Part shown: one piece after another, positions 43,354 through 52,297 of the stretch | Layout of the letters: each line of letters begins with the position of its first letter | Numbering within the stretch: position 1 is the stretch's first letter | NCBI GenBank assembly: GCA_003023565.1 | Contig: PXSA01000004.1 | Coordinates: 1 to 64,000 of the forward strand | Direction of reading: 5' to 3' | Origin: Halobacteriales archaeon QS_9_68_17 | GTDB lineage: Archaea > Halobacteriota > Halobacteria > Halobacteriales > Natronoarchaeaceae | Length of the DNA stretch: 64,000 nucleotides | Made by a program: the position numbers and the translations under genes | Notes under the pieces: model-generated | The model's database searches: none | Told to the model about the DNA's origin: nothing | Seen by the model: only the letters and a program-made list of their open reading frames with translations

Positions 43354-44741
43354 CGGGTCTCACCTCCGTCGGCGGCGGCGACGTCCTCGTCCGGGCCGCC
43401 GCGGTCCGGGCGCGAGAGGTCGACGCTCGCGGCGGTCTCCTTGCGGTGACCGAGCATCCCCTCGGGCCGGTTGTGCATCAGCCAGATCAGCACCAGCCCC
43501 ATGATGACGAGGCGGAGCTGGCCGATGCTGTTCAGCGTGTACACGAGGAACGGCACGGGGTCGAGCGACGCCCCGATCGGGGCCATCGCCTGCCCGAAGC
43601 TCCCGGGGCCGTCCGGGATGTCGACCGCCGCTTGAACGAGGTTCTTGAAGTACCGCGGCCCCTCGTACAGCAGCGCCGCGAACACCGCCCCGCCGAGGAC
43701 GCTCCCGGTGTTCGACCCCGCGCCGCCGATGATCAACGCGATCCAGACGTAGAAGGTGATGTTGGGCCGGAACGACGGGGGCGTGATGCTCCCGCGGCCG
43801 GCGTACCAGAGGATGCCGGCGAAGCCCATCAGCGCGCACCCGAGGACGAACGACTTCAGCTTGAACCGGCTGGTGTCTTTCCCGAGGGAGTTAGCCACGT
43901 CCTCGTCCTCGCGGATCGCCTTGAGGACGCGCCCGAACGGCGACTCCCCGGTCCGGGAGAGCAGCCAGTAGTAGAGGGCGACGACGCCGAGCAGCACCAG
44001 ACCGTAGACGAAGCCGTCGACGACCGGTTTGGGGTTGCTCGGGATCACGACGGAAACGGCGTCTACCAGCCCGAGGTAGGGGTCCCAGAGGAACAGCGTC
44101 CTCAGGATCGCTTCGAGGGGGTCCACGTAGTTGAGGATGAGTCCCCCTCCGCCGCCGAACCCGACCATCTCGGCCGCGGGGTCGTAGCTGAACAGCGTCA
44201 CGCCGCCGACCGCGATATCGACCGTGCCGGGCACGTCGAACGACTGGAACGTATCCGACATGAACGTGAACCGGATGATCTCCGAGAAGGCGATCGTAAC
44301 GATCGCGAGGTAGTCCGCGCGCAGTCGGAGCGCGGGCAGGGCGACGACGAGTCCGACCGCCGCGGCCACGAGCACGCCGCCGATGGCCGCGATACCGAGG
44401 GGCAGGCCGAAGCCACCGACCTGTGCCGCACCGCCCTGTGCCGCCGGCGGTTTCGCGAGGACCGCCGTCACGTAGACGCCGATACCCATGAACCCGACGA
44501 CGCCGATGTTGAACAGCCCGGTGTACCCCCAGTGGAGGTTCAACGCGAGCGCCAGCATTCCGAACACGGCGACGTAGAACGTCAGGTTCGCGATGGAGTT
44601 CATGTGGCCGCGCACGCTGAAGCCGAAGACGAGGCCGGCCAGGATGTACGCGAGGTAGATGCCGCCGAACACGGCGAGCACCAGTCCGGGGTCCCGGTTC
44701 AGTAGGTCGGACGCTCGGGAACGGAAGCCGCTCGGACTCAT
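43350..44741 (-). CDS. livM: Branched-chain amino acid-type ABC permease
   Basis: A 463-residue membrane permease with about ten helices. It has LALNLHWGYTGLFNIGVVGF (LivM signature), ALRLRADYLAIVTIAFSEII and the coupling loop SPFGRVLKAIREDEDVANSL. It is about 120 residues longer than usual LivM owing to periplasmic/loop insertions near 200-260 and a polar tail. The ATG at 44741 overlaps the livH stop (4 nt) and fixes the start. Confidence 0.88.
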   Translation of the reverse strand: MSPSGFRSRASDLLNRDPGLVLAVFGGIYLAYILAGLVFGFSVRGHMNSIANLTFYVAVFGMLALALNLHWGYTGLFNIGVVGFMGIGVYVTAVLAKPPAAQGGAAQVGGFGLPLGIAAIGGVLVAAAVGLVVALPALRLRADYLAIVTIAFSEIIRFTFMSDTFQSFDVPGTVDIAVGGVTLFSYDPAAEMVGFGGGGGLILNYVDPLEAILRTLFLWDPYLGLVDAVSVVIPSNPKPVVDGFVYGLVLLGVVALYYWLLSRTGESPFGRVLKAIREDEDVANSLGKDTSRFKLKSFVLGCALMGFAGILWYAGRGSITPPSFRPNITFYVWIALIIGGAGSNTGSVLGGAVFAALLYEGPRYFKNLVQAAVDIPDGPGSFGQAMAPIGASLDPVPFLVYTLNSIGQLRLVIMGLVLIWLMHNRPEGMLGHRKETAASVDLSRPDRGGPDEDVAAADGGETR

Positions 44742-45850
44742 GCCGTCGACCTCCCGCTGAAGATCCCCTGCGGTTTGAACAGGAGGATGAGGATCATCAC
44801 GGCGAACGCCGCCGCCCGCCCGAACTCGGACGGGATCCAGACGATGGAAAGCGACGCCGTCATGCCGATGACGATGCCGCCCGCGATGGCACCGTAGATC
44901 GAACCGATGCCGCCCAGGATGACCGCCGCGAAGATGAGCAAGAGCAGGAGCCATCCGTCGTTGAATCCTATCGTCCCCTTCCAGAGGACGAACATGTAGC
45001 CGGCGACGCCGGTGAGGCCGCCGCCGATGATCCATGTGGACTTGACGACGCGCTCGGTCGGGATGCCGGTGATCCGCGCGAGGTCCTCGTTGTCGGACAT
45101 CGCGCGCATCGCCTTACCGAGTTTCGTCCGCTGGAGCAGCAGGTGGACGCCGAGCATCAGCGCCGCCGAAACCACTAGCAGCGTCACGTCGTGAGCGTTG
45201 ATCCGGACGTACCCGTCGACGAACAGGAGGCTCGCAGTCGGTTGCTGCCCGGCGGCGGTCGTGCCGCGGACGTCCGAACCGAAGACGAACACGATCAGGT
45301 AGCGGAGCGCGAACGCCACGCCGATGCTCGTGATCAGCAGCGTGATCCCGCTCTCGTCGCGGATCGGCTTGTACACGAAGCGGTCGATGAGCAGGGCCAG
45401 CGCGACGGTGGCGACGCCCGCGATGAACATCCCCGCGACGACCGCGAGCGGCGAGGTCACGATACCGACGCCGAGGGCACCGCCGTACACCGACCTGCCC
45501 GAGCCAACGAGCAACAGCGAACCGGCGTCCGCGTCGCCCAGACCCGCGAGCAGGTACGACGCCGCCATGCCGCCGAAGGCCCCGGTGGTGATGTAGTCGC
45601 CGTGCGCGAAGTTCGCGAAGTTGAGAATGCTGTACGTCATCGAGAGACCGATCCCCGCGAGACCGATGATCAGCCCCCGCATCAGTCCATCCCAGGCCCA
45701 GGACGCAATGTCCGAAAACAGTATGCGCCCGGTGATCAGCCCTTCGCCGAGGAACCACGCCATGTAGAGACCCACCAGCGCGACGCCGAGCGCCAGCGGT
45801 TGTTCGACGAAGAACCGTCGACCGCGCGCGTACGTTTCTGATACACCCAT
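44738..45850 (-). CDS. livH: Branched-chain amino acid-type ABC permease
   Basis: A 370-residue membrane permease, first gene of the livHMGF operon. It shows GIGLSMTYSILNFANFAHGD (LivH signature), the coupling helix TKLGKAMRAMSDNEDLARIT and an FNDGWLLLLLIFAAVILGGI segment. The ATG at 45850 (MGVSETYARG) is preferred over an upstream in-frame start because a GGAG run precedes it. A TATA-like GTTATTATG lies further upstream near 45885-45895. Confidence 0.88.
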   Translation of the reverse strand: MGVSETYARGRRFFVEQPLALGVALVGLYMAWFLGEGLITGRILFSDIASWAWDGLMRGLIIGLAGIGLSMTYSILNFANFAHGDYITTGAFGGMAASYLLAGLGDADAGSLLLVGSGRSVYGGALGVGIVTSPLAVVAGMFIAGVATVALALLIDRFVYKPIRDESGITLLITSIGVAFALRYLIVFVFGSDVRGTTAAGQQPTASLLFVDGYVRINAHDVTLLVVSAALMLGVHLLLQRTKLGKAMRAMSDNEDLARITGIPTERVVKSTWIIGGGLTGVAGYMFVLWKGTIGFNDGWLLLLLIFAAVILGGIGSIYGAIAGGIVIGMTASLSIVWIPSEFGRAAAFAVMILILLFKPQGIFSGRSTA

Positions 45851-46050
45851 GTGATAACACTCCTCAGGTGGTTCTCCTACACCCAACTCATAATAACTTT
45901 TCCTAGAACGATTCGACAGACGAGGTGTGGATCCCCCGCGTTGGACTGTCGGAACCGCTTTTCACCCACTCGGTAGTAAGACCTTTGCCCGCGGCTATCG
46001 GATCCCGACGGTACAGGCACGGCGACTCCCGCCGCCGAGAGACCCGTCCG

Positions 46051-46539
46051 ATGGACGTCGATCGCCCCACGACGGACGACCTGAACGCCCTCGTCGAGCA
46101 GTGGGTAGCCCTCGCGAGCGAACAACGGGCGCACGGCTCCCACCTCGCCGCCGATGCGAACCGCGTGGCGATGCGAGAGACGCTCGCCAGGGCCATCGTC
46201 ACCGGCTGCGCGCGCGTCGCCCGCGACGGCGACGACCTGCTCGGGTTCGTCACCTACGAACCGGCGAGCAGTCAGTACGAGGGCGACGTGACGCGCGGCT
46301 ACGTCCAGAACCTCTACGTCCGGCCCGACTCGCGCGGCGACGGCGTCGGCGCGGCGCTACTCGACGCCGCCGAACGCCAACTCGCGGAGATCGGAGCCGA
46401 CGCCGTCTCGCTGGAGGCCCTCGCCGACAACGCGGCCGCGCGCCGGTTCTACCGCCGGCACGGGTACGGCGTCCACCGGGTCACGATGGAGAAGCCGCTC
46501 GCGGCGGAAAGCGACAGTCACTCAAAGGGCGACCGCTAA
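46051..46539 (+). CDS. GNAT-family N-acetyltransferase
   Basis: A 162-residue cytosolic acetyltransferase. The acetyl-CoA loop is intact (YVQNLYVRPDSRGDGVGAAL, the Q/RxxGxG/A motif), followed by LLDAAERQLAEIGADAVSLE and ARRFYRRHGYGVHRVTMEK. The acceptor substrate is unknown. The ATG at 46051 is chosen because it starts the family-like region; earlier in-frame ATGs exist but their sequence is not GNAT-like. It lies 12 nt before tRNA-Thr. Confidence 0.8.
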   Translation: MDVDRPTTDDLNALVEQWVALASEQRAHGSHLAADANRVAMRETLARAIVTGCARVARDGDDLLGFVTYEPASSQYEGDVTRGYVQNLYVRPDSRGDGVGAALLDAAERQLAEIGADAVSLEALADNAAARRFYRRHGYGVHRVTMEKPLAAESDSHSKGDR

Positions 46540-46551
46540 CCCACTGTCTGC

Positions 46552-46625
46552 GCCAGGGGAGCTTGGGCGGTTCAAGCACTCGACTTGTAATCGAGAATTC
46601 GTGGGTTCGAATCCCACCCCTGGCT
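46552..46625 (+). tRNA. tRNA-Thr (TGT anticodon)
   Basis: A 74-nt type I tRNA. The acceptor GCCAGGG pairs with CCCTGGC (discriminator T). The anticodon arm CTCGA-CTTGTAA-TCGAG carries TGT, and the T-arm is GTGGG-TTCGAAT-CCCAC. CCA is not encoded. The 200 nt beyond it, to 46825, hold no recognisable gene. Confidence 0.95.
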
Positions 46626-46825
46626 TCCGCCCGGCCCGAACGGACGGGGGCGCGACGGGACTTCCGGAGCCCCAGTCGAGACGCCCCGCGAGCGGAGCGC
46701 GGCGGCCCCGAGCGTGACCTGTTCGAGTGATTCTCGGAACAGTAGTCCATCGTGACGACCTCTCCGGGAAGCACATCCCGCCAGCCCCGGGTCCCCATCG
46801 TTTCCGCGTCGACCCGCCCGGCCGT

Positions 46826-47773
46826 TTAGAGCAGCGCCCCCGACGTCAGCACTGCGATGAGCGCGGTGAGCGTCAGCACGCTCGCGAGCGTCGTGACCAT
46901 GATGGCCGTGCTCACGTACTCGGCGGCGGAGACCGCCCCGCCGCTCTCGCCGAACTCGACCGTGAGCATCAGCGGCGTCACGGCGGCGGGCATGGCGCAC
47001 TCCAGAACGAACACCCGACCGACCGTGCCGTCGAGACCGATCGCCAGCGCGACGCCGAGGGCGGCGACGGGCGCGGCGAACAGTTTCAGCGCGACGGCGG
47101 GGGCGGTGCGGGAGACGGCCGTGCCGTAAGTCGTGTTCGCGAGTTGGATGCCGAGCAGGAGCAGCATAACGGGGATAGAGGAGTCGCCCGTGAGCTTCAG
47201 CGTCCGCATCGCGGTAGCGTCGGCGGGCGGGACGACGCCGAGCAGTTGTGCGAGGCCCGCGAGGACGACGGCGTAGACGAGCGGGAGTTCGAACACGGTT
47301 AACGCGGCGTCGCGAGTCGACCTCGACGCCCCGCGCGAGGCGACGTAGACCCCGAGCGTGTACATCAGCACGGACTGGGCGGCGATGTACAGCACCGCCG
47401 TGCTCCGGCCGATCGCGCCGAACGCGAACGCGGACAGCGGGATGCCGTAGTTGCCGGCGTTCGGGAACGTACTGGAGAGGACGAGCGACCCGAGCGTCGG
47501 CGACTGCTCCCCAACGAACCGGCCGACGCCCTCCGCCGCGACGACCATGACGACGGTGAACAGGCCGACGCCGGCGAACAGCGTTGCCGCGGTGCCGCCG
47601 GATATCGGCGTCGTGACGAGGCTGTGGAAAACGAGCGCCGGCATGAGGACGTACAGCGTCACGGCCGCGAGCGGGTCGACGTCTATCTCGCGGAACCGGC
47701 CGAGGAGAAACCCGACACCGGCCACCGAGAGAACCGGCAAGATAGCCGTCGTCAGGGCCGACAACAGCGACAT
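46826..47773 (-). CDS. AEC-family (auxin efflux carrier-like) transporter
   Basis: A 315-residue membrane protein with about ten helices in two repeats. It shows LPVLSVAGVGFLLGRFREID, LYVLMPALVFHSLVTT and the family's SSTFPNAGNYGIPLSAFAFG discontinuous-helix motif (N...G.P), repeated near ECAMPAAVTPLMLTVEFGES. Members export or import organic acids such as malate. The substrate is not identifiable here. Single gene with no obvious partner. Confidence 0.85.
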   Translation of the reverse strand: MSLLSALTTAILPVLSVAGVGFLLGRFREIDVDPLAAVTLYVLMPALVFHSLVTTPISGGTAATLFAGVGLFTVVMVVAAEGVGRFVGEQSPTLGSLVLSSTFPNAGNYGIPLSAFAFGAIGRSTAVLYIAAQSVLMYTLGVYVASRGASRSTRDAALTVFELPLVYAVVLAGLAQLLGVVPPADATAMRTLKLTGDSSIPVMLLLLGIQLANTTYGTAVSRTAPAVALKLFAAPVAALGVALAIGLDGTVGRVFVLECAMPAAVTPLMLTVEFGESGGAVSAAEYVSTAIMVTTLASVLTLTALIAVLTSGALL

Positions 47774-47848
47774 GACTGATCGAGCACCGCTCGGACCTAC
47801 AAGGCTTTCGAGTCGCCGTGGCGGACCGAACGCGCGGATCGCCGCGGA

Positions 47849-48133
47849 TCAGAAGAGGTTCGACAGCGTCGAGACGACGCCGTCGGGGTCCTCCTGCCAG
47901 GTGCGCTCGACGACCTCGCCCGGGAGCTTCACGTGGCCCACGCCGGATTCGCCGGCGTGTTCGGCGACGACGGCGACGAGGTTCCCGACCGCCTCGGCCT
48001 CGACTCGCCCGTAGCCGACGCAGTTCGTCTCCGGGTCCTCCGCGGACCACATCTCCTCCTCGATGTCGAGCAGGGGCGGTTCGAGGTGGGTCACCGTCGC
48101 CCGCTCCCGCACGGCGTCGGGATCGGTGTCCAT
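47849..48133 (-). CDS. Small acidic protein
   Basis: A 94-residue cytosolic product: MDTDPDAVRERATVTHLEPP, DPETNCVGYGRVEAEAVGNL and VGHVKLPGEVVERTWQEDPD. It appears to be a compact alpha/beta protein. No family recognised. It is 41 nt after the HerA-like gene on the same strand, so may be co-transcribed. Confidence 0.65.
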   Translation of the reverse strand: MDTDPDAVRERATVTHLEPPLLDIEEEMWSAEDPETNCVGYGRVEAEAVGNLVAVVAEHAGESGVGHVKLPGEVVERTWQEDPDGVVSTLSNLF

Positions 48134-48174
48134 AGGCTACGGAAGGGCGGTCGGCGGCAAAGCGTTTTCCCCGG

Positions 48175-49893
48175 TCAGGCCTCGTCGTCGCGGATCCGTC
48201 GCAGTCGCCGCCGGTCGAAGTCGTAGGCCCCGTCGTCGTCCCGCGCGACCAGCGAGTCCGTTCGGAGTTCGGTCAGCAGGCTCCGGACCGACTCCATCGG
48301 CGCGTCGACCCGCGGCTCGACCTGCCGGGGCCGCAGCGGTCCCTCGCTCGCTATCAGGGTCAGAACGTCCCAGGCGTACTCCTCGTTGCACAGCGAGTCC
48401 CTGCGGGCGAGCGCGATCCGGCGGCGCACCGGGTCCGAACGGAGCAACGCCATGTCGTCGTCCGCGGTGGCGCTCCCGCCGTCCGCGCTCGTTCTGGCGT
48501 CGCCACCGGTCCGGGAGTCCGACCGGCCCGATGCGCCGCCCCCCGACGCGCCGTCGGTCGCCCACTGCTCCCGCGCGTACCCCCGGTACTGCTCCAGCTT
48601 GATCTCCTTCCGTGCGAGCGCCGTCTCCAGTTCGTCGACACGCTCCTCCAAGCTCTCGACCTCCGGGTTCTCGGCCCGTTCGGCCGGCCGCTCGTTCTCG
48701 TCTCGGAGGCGCTCGTTCTCGGCCTCCAGTTCTTCGATCCGCTCTCGCGTGGTCTCTAGGTCGGCCTCCAGTCGCTCTATCCGCTCGCGTCGCTGGTCGG
48801 TCGGTTCCTCCGTCGGCAGTTCCGTCCGCTGGGTGTCCTCGTCCGCGGCGACGTCGCCGTGCCGGAGCGCGTTCGCCATCTTCCGGGCCGCCGCGGAGAC
48901 GTCCCGGGCGGACTCCAGTTCGCTTTTCAGTTCGGCGATACGCGCCTCCTTGCGTTCGAGTGCCGACTCCAGGTCGGCCACGCGGTTGCGCTCCTGCTCC
49001 TGCTGTTCGGTGATGTCCTGAAGGTCCCCGACCAGCGTGTCGCTGACCGACTTCAGTTCCGGGCGCTCGAAGTCGTCGAGGCCGGGCGTCGCGCCGGCGT
49101 CGAACGTCCGCTTCCGGCGGAACTGGACGCGCCGAACGTCCGCCTCGGTCCAGTCGGTCTGGAGGAAGGCCTCGCCGTCACCCAGGTCCGACACCCTCTC
49201 TCCGTATTCCGTGTCGACGATGCGCCCGACGACCTTCGTGTCGTTCTCCCAGGTGAGGCGGTGCCAGACGAGCCAGTTCGCCTGCGTGATGAAGTCCTTC
49301 TTGACGTCCGCGGGGCGCTGGCTGATGCCGAGGATGCCGAGACCGTGCTTGCGTCCCCGCTTCCCGACCTTGATGAGCATCTGCCCGGTCTCGCCGAGGC
49401 CGCCCCCCTCGGGGATGTACTCGTGGACCTCCTCGACGACGAGCAGGAAGGGCTTTTTCAGCTTCTTCTCCTTCGTGAACAGGTGCCGCGCCGTCTCGCG
49501 GATGAGTTCGGAGGCCTCGTCCTCGTCGAGATAGCCGGAGACGTCGAGGATCACGGGGACGTTCTCCTCCAGCGCGAGGGTGGCGACCTTCTCGGCGTGT
49601 TCCGCACCGACCTGGATGTCGCACTCCTCGTCCGCGCCCGCGTGCAGGAGTTCGTACTCCTCTTTCAGCCCGTAGTACTCCCCGTCGGTGTCGACGACCA
49701 GGAGGGGGTAGCCCGCTTCGAGCAGTTCCTCGCCGATGACGCTCGCCGTGTTCGACTTCCCCGACCCCGACTTACCGGTGACGAACCCGCGGCCGGTGAG
49801 GAGTTGCACAACCGGCAGGGTGACGGGGTCGCCGTCGCTGTCGCCGTCAGCCGACCGGTGCTCGCCGACGGTGACGTGCTGGCTCTCGGTCAT
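48175..49893 (-). CDS. HerA-like ATPase with coiled coil and winged helix
   Basis: A 572-residue cytosolic protein. The HerA/FtsK-type ATPase domain (about 25-290) has Walker A VTGKSGSGKSNTASVIGEEL, Walker B FLLVVEEVHEYIPEGG and ISQRPADVKKDFITQANWLV (sensor/arginine region). A coiled coil follows (about 310-445, repeated E/R/L heptads), then a Gly/Ser linker and a C-terminal winged-helix-like segment (NEEYAWDVLTLIASEGPLRP). HerA proteins pump or remodel DNA, often with NurA, which is not in this window. The ATG at 49893 matches the family start. Confidence 0.85.
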   Translation of the reverse strand: MTESQHVTVGEHRSADGDSDGDPVTLPVVQLLTGRGFVTGKSGSGKSNTASVIGEELLEAGYPLLVVDTDGEYYGLKEEYELLHAGADEECDIQVGAEHAEKVATLALEENVPVILDVSGYLDEDEASELIRETARHLFTKEKKLKKPFLLVVEEVHEYIPEGGGLGETGQMLIKVGKRGRKHGLGILGISQRPADVKKDFITQANWLVWHRLTWENDTKVVGRIVDTEYGERVSDLGDGEAFLQTDWTEADVRRVQFRRKRTFDAGATPGLDDFERPELKSVSDTLVGDLQDITEQQEQERNRVADLESALERKEARIAELKSELESARDVSAAARKMANALRHGDVAADEDTQRTELPTEEPTDQRRERIERLEADLETTRERIEELEAENERLRDENERPAERAENPEVESLEERVDELETALARKEIKLEQYRGYAREQWATDGASGGGASGRSDSRTGGDARTSADGGSATADDDMALLRSDPVRRRIALARRDSLCNEEYAWDVLTLIASEGPLRPRQVEPRVDAPMESVRSLLTELRTDSLVARDDDGAYDFDRRRLRRIRDDEA

Positions 49894-49963
49894 TCGATCG
49901 TTGCTCTCCTCTCGCCCGGGGATAATGAACCTCCTGCCTCGGTCGCTACCTCCGATCCGCAGG

Positions 49964-49980
49964 AAAGTATTATAAGTAAG
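49964..49980 (+). promoter_or_regulatory. TATA box of the cold-shock gene
   Basis: The run gtattataagtaag lies about 25-36 nt before the ATG at 50002, predicting a leaderless or nearly leaderless transcript. Confidence 0.5.
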
Positions 49981-50001
49981 CGCCTTCTCTATCCGATCGC
50001 A

Positions 50002-50196
50002 ATGGCGAAAGGTACGGTCGATTTCTTCAACGACACTGGCGGTTACGGTTTCATCGATACTGAGGACGCGGACGAAGACGTGTTCTTCCACATGGAGGAC
50101 GTCGGCGGCCCCGACCTCGAGGAAGGTCAGGAAGTCGAGTTCGACATCGAGCAGGCCGACAAGGGCCCGCGCGCGACGAACCTCGAACGCCTGTAA
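50002..50196 (+). CDS. cspA: Cold-shock domain protein
   Basis: A 64-residue nucleic-acid-binding OB-fold protein: MAKGTVDFFNDTGGYGFIDT (RNP1-like GYGFI) and EDVFFHMEDVGGPDLEEGQE (RNP2-like VFFH). It acts as an RNA chaperone. It is strongly acidic compared with bacterial Csp, as in other haloarchaea. Divergent from the HerA-like gene. Confidence 0.95.
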   Translation: MAKGTVDFFNDTGGYGFIDTEDADEDVFFHMEDVGGPDLEEGQEVEFDIEQADKGPRATNLERL

Positions 50197-50338
50197 GGCG
50201 AAACCGAAACGGTATCGGCAACAGAACACAGTATTTTGACACCGACTAGCGACACGCAACGGCGGCGTGGCGTCGGAGAGAAACGCCCGGAACGAGACGG
50301 GGACTGTCGTCCCCGCGGGGAGAGGGTACCGAACCCCG

Positions 50339-51004
50339 TTAGAGGCCGATCCAACCGCTCGACACTTCCCGGTCGCGGAGGTGCCAGCGGTGCTCGACGC
50401 TGCCGCCCTCCTCGCGGACCTCGACGATGGCGTCGAACAGCGGTTCCAGCAGGTGGACGGCGTCGGAGTCCCGGCCGACGTCGAGGTGGAAGTGCCCCAT
50501 GCCCGACGCCTGCCTGATGCGGGAGGTCACCATATGTAGCAGGCGGAACACGCTTTCAGGCGGGTGATCCTCCAGAAGCGGCGTCACCGAGTCCACGCAG
50601 ACCCGGAGTTCGGCGGGATCGAACCCGTCGCCGTCCGCTTGGAACTCGTCGACGCCGGCGATGACCTCCGTGCCGAGCGCGCTCAGCATTCGGCCGTCGA
50701 CGACGGATTCCGGGACCTCCGGACGGTCGGTGAACTCCGCTTCCACACCCTGTCGAACGACCCGAATCGGGCCGCAGCCGTCCTCCGGAAGTCGTTCGGT
50801 GGCGCTGTGGCCGTCGGTGAACACGAACAGCCGTCGCCGCGGTTCGTCCCGGGACTGACCGAGCAGGCGACGGCAGGCGTACATGTGAGCGCTCTCCGTC
50901 GCATCCCCCACGAGGAGGATGTTACTCCCCTCTCGTTTCAGCTCCGCGAGTTCCTGCGAGAAGGTCGTCCCCTCGGGCACACCCCCTCCGTGCTCAGTGT
51001 GCAT
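50339..51004 (-). CDS. DUF7504-like haloarchaeal regulator-type protein
   Basis: A 221-residue cytosolic protein resembling a RecA/KaiC fold without a proper Walker A: NILLVGDATESAHMYACRRL, then RRLFVFTDGHSATERLP, ELRVCVDSVTPLLEDHPPES and FRLLHMVTSRIRQASGMGHF. From memory it belongs to the large haloarchaeal DUF7504/HalOD-linked group, often tied to signal transduction. Leaderless promoter: minus-strand TTTATTATATCC at 51031-51042. No kinase adjacent. Confidence 0.65.
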   Translation of the reverse strand: MHTEHGGGVPEGTTFSQELAELKREGSNILLVGDATESAHMYACRRLLGQSRDEPRRRLFVFTDGHSATERLPEDGCGPIRVVRQGVEAEFTDRPEVPESVVDGRMLSALGTEVIAGVDEFQADGDGFDPAELRVCVDSVTPLLEDHPPESVFRLLHMVTSRIRQASGMGHFHLDVGRDSDAVHLLEPLFDAIVEVREEGGSVEHRWHLRDREVSSGWIGL

Positions 51005-51217
51005 TCTTTCAATACATGGTGGCCAGGATATAATAAAGATTGCGGCTCGAATTTTTCATCGGATCGCCGGTCGGAGCGAGCAAGACGGGGATCGAGCGGC
51101 AACTCGTGGACCGATCCGCGCGGACGACGGTACGTTCCGGACCGGTTTGAACGCTTCGAATCCAATGAGATCGCGACGACCAGTCGGTTTTTGGGACTGC
51201 CCGCCGAACCCCGTAGT

Positions 51218-51824
<607 letters not shown>

Positions 51825-51847
51825 GGCCCGGTCAACCGGTCGGCGTT

Positions 51848-51936
51848 CGTGCCGAACGGGGTTTCGCCCCGACGCGCTCACTGGACGGGTTCGAACCGAT
51901 CGCTTCGACCCGCGAAGAGCCGACAAAACGGCTCTT
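51848..51936. terminator. Hairpin cluster between convergent genes
   Basis: Hairpins follow one another: CGTTCG-TGC-CGAACG near 51848-51862, a short CGGGG...CCCCG, and AAGAGCCG-N6-CGGCTCTT (51915-51936). The last overlaps the stop of the OB-fold gene and has 8 perfect pairs. They sit between convergent coding ends, so a bidirectional terminator is likely. Confidence 0.5.
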
Positions 51937-52297
51937 AGGTCGGACCGAAGCGATACCCGTCCCACTCCTGACTCTCCGGTTCCCGAACGCCAACACCGGG
52001 CTCTCGGAGTTCGTCGACGTGGACGGGTTCGACCTCGTCGCCGGTCTCGATCTCCTCGGTGGTCGCCTGCCCCAGCGCGCGGACCGCCTCGCCGTCGACC
52101 TCGAACTCGACGATGGCGAGCGTGTTGGGTTCGCGGACGCCGGGCGGCGTCGCGGTGCTCGTCGTCCACGTGACGACCTCTCCGGTCTCGTCGCTGAGGT
52201 CGGCGGTCTCGGTCTGTTCCTCGCCACACTCCGGACAGACGGTGTGGCCGGGGTACGTGACGTGGCCGTTGGGACAGCGGTGCGCGTCGAAGCTCAT
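51935..52297 (-). CDS. bktBb: Beta-ketothiolase OB-fold (beta) partner, DUF35 type
   Basis: A 120-residue protein with a zinc ribbon (RCPNGHVTYPGHTVCPECGE) followed by an OB fold (TGEVVTWTTSTATPPGVREP, PNTLAIVEFEVDGEAVRALG). DUF35 proteins form complexes with thiolases and shape their active site. The start overlaps the thiolase stop (ATGA), matching the BktB alpha/beta pair described in Haloferax mediterranei PHA synthesis. It should be inactive alone. Confidence 0.85.
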   Translation of the reverse strand: MSFDAHRCPNGHVTYPGHTVCPECGEEQTETADLSDETGEVVTWTTSTATPPGVREPNTLAIVEFEVDGEAVRALGQATTEEIETGDEVEPVHVDELREPGVGVREPESQEWDGYRFGPT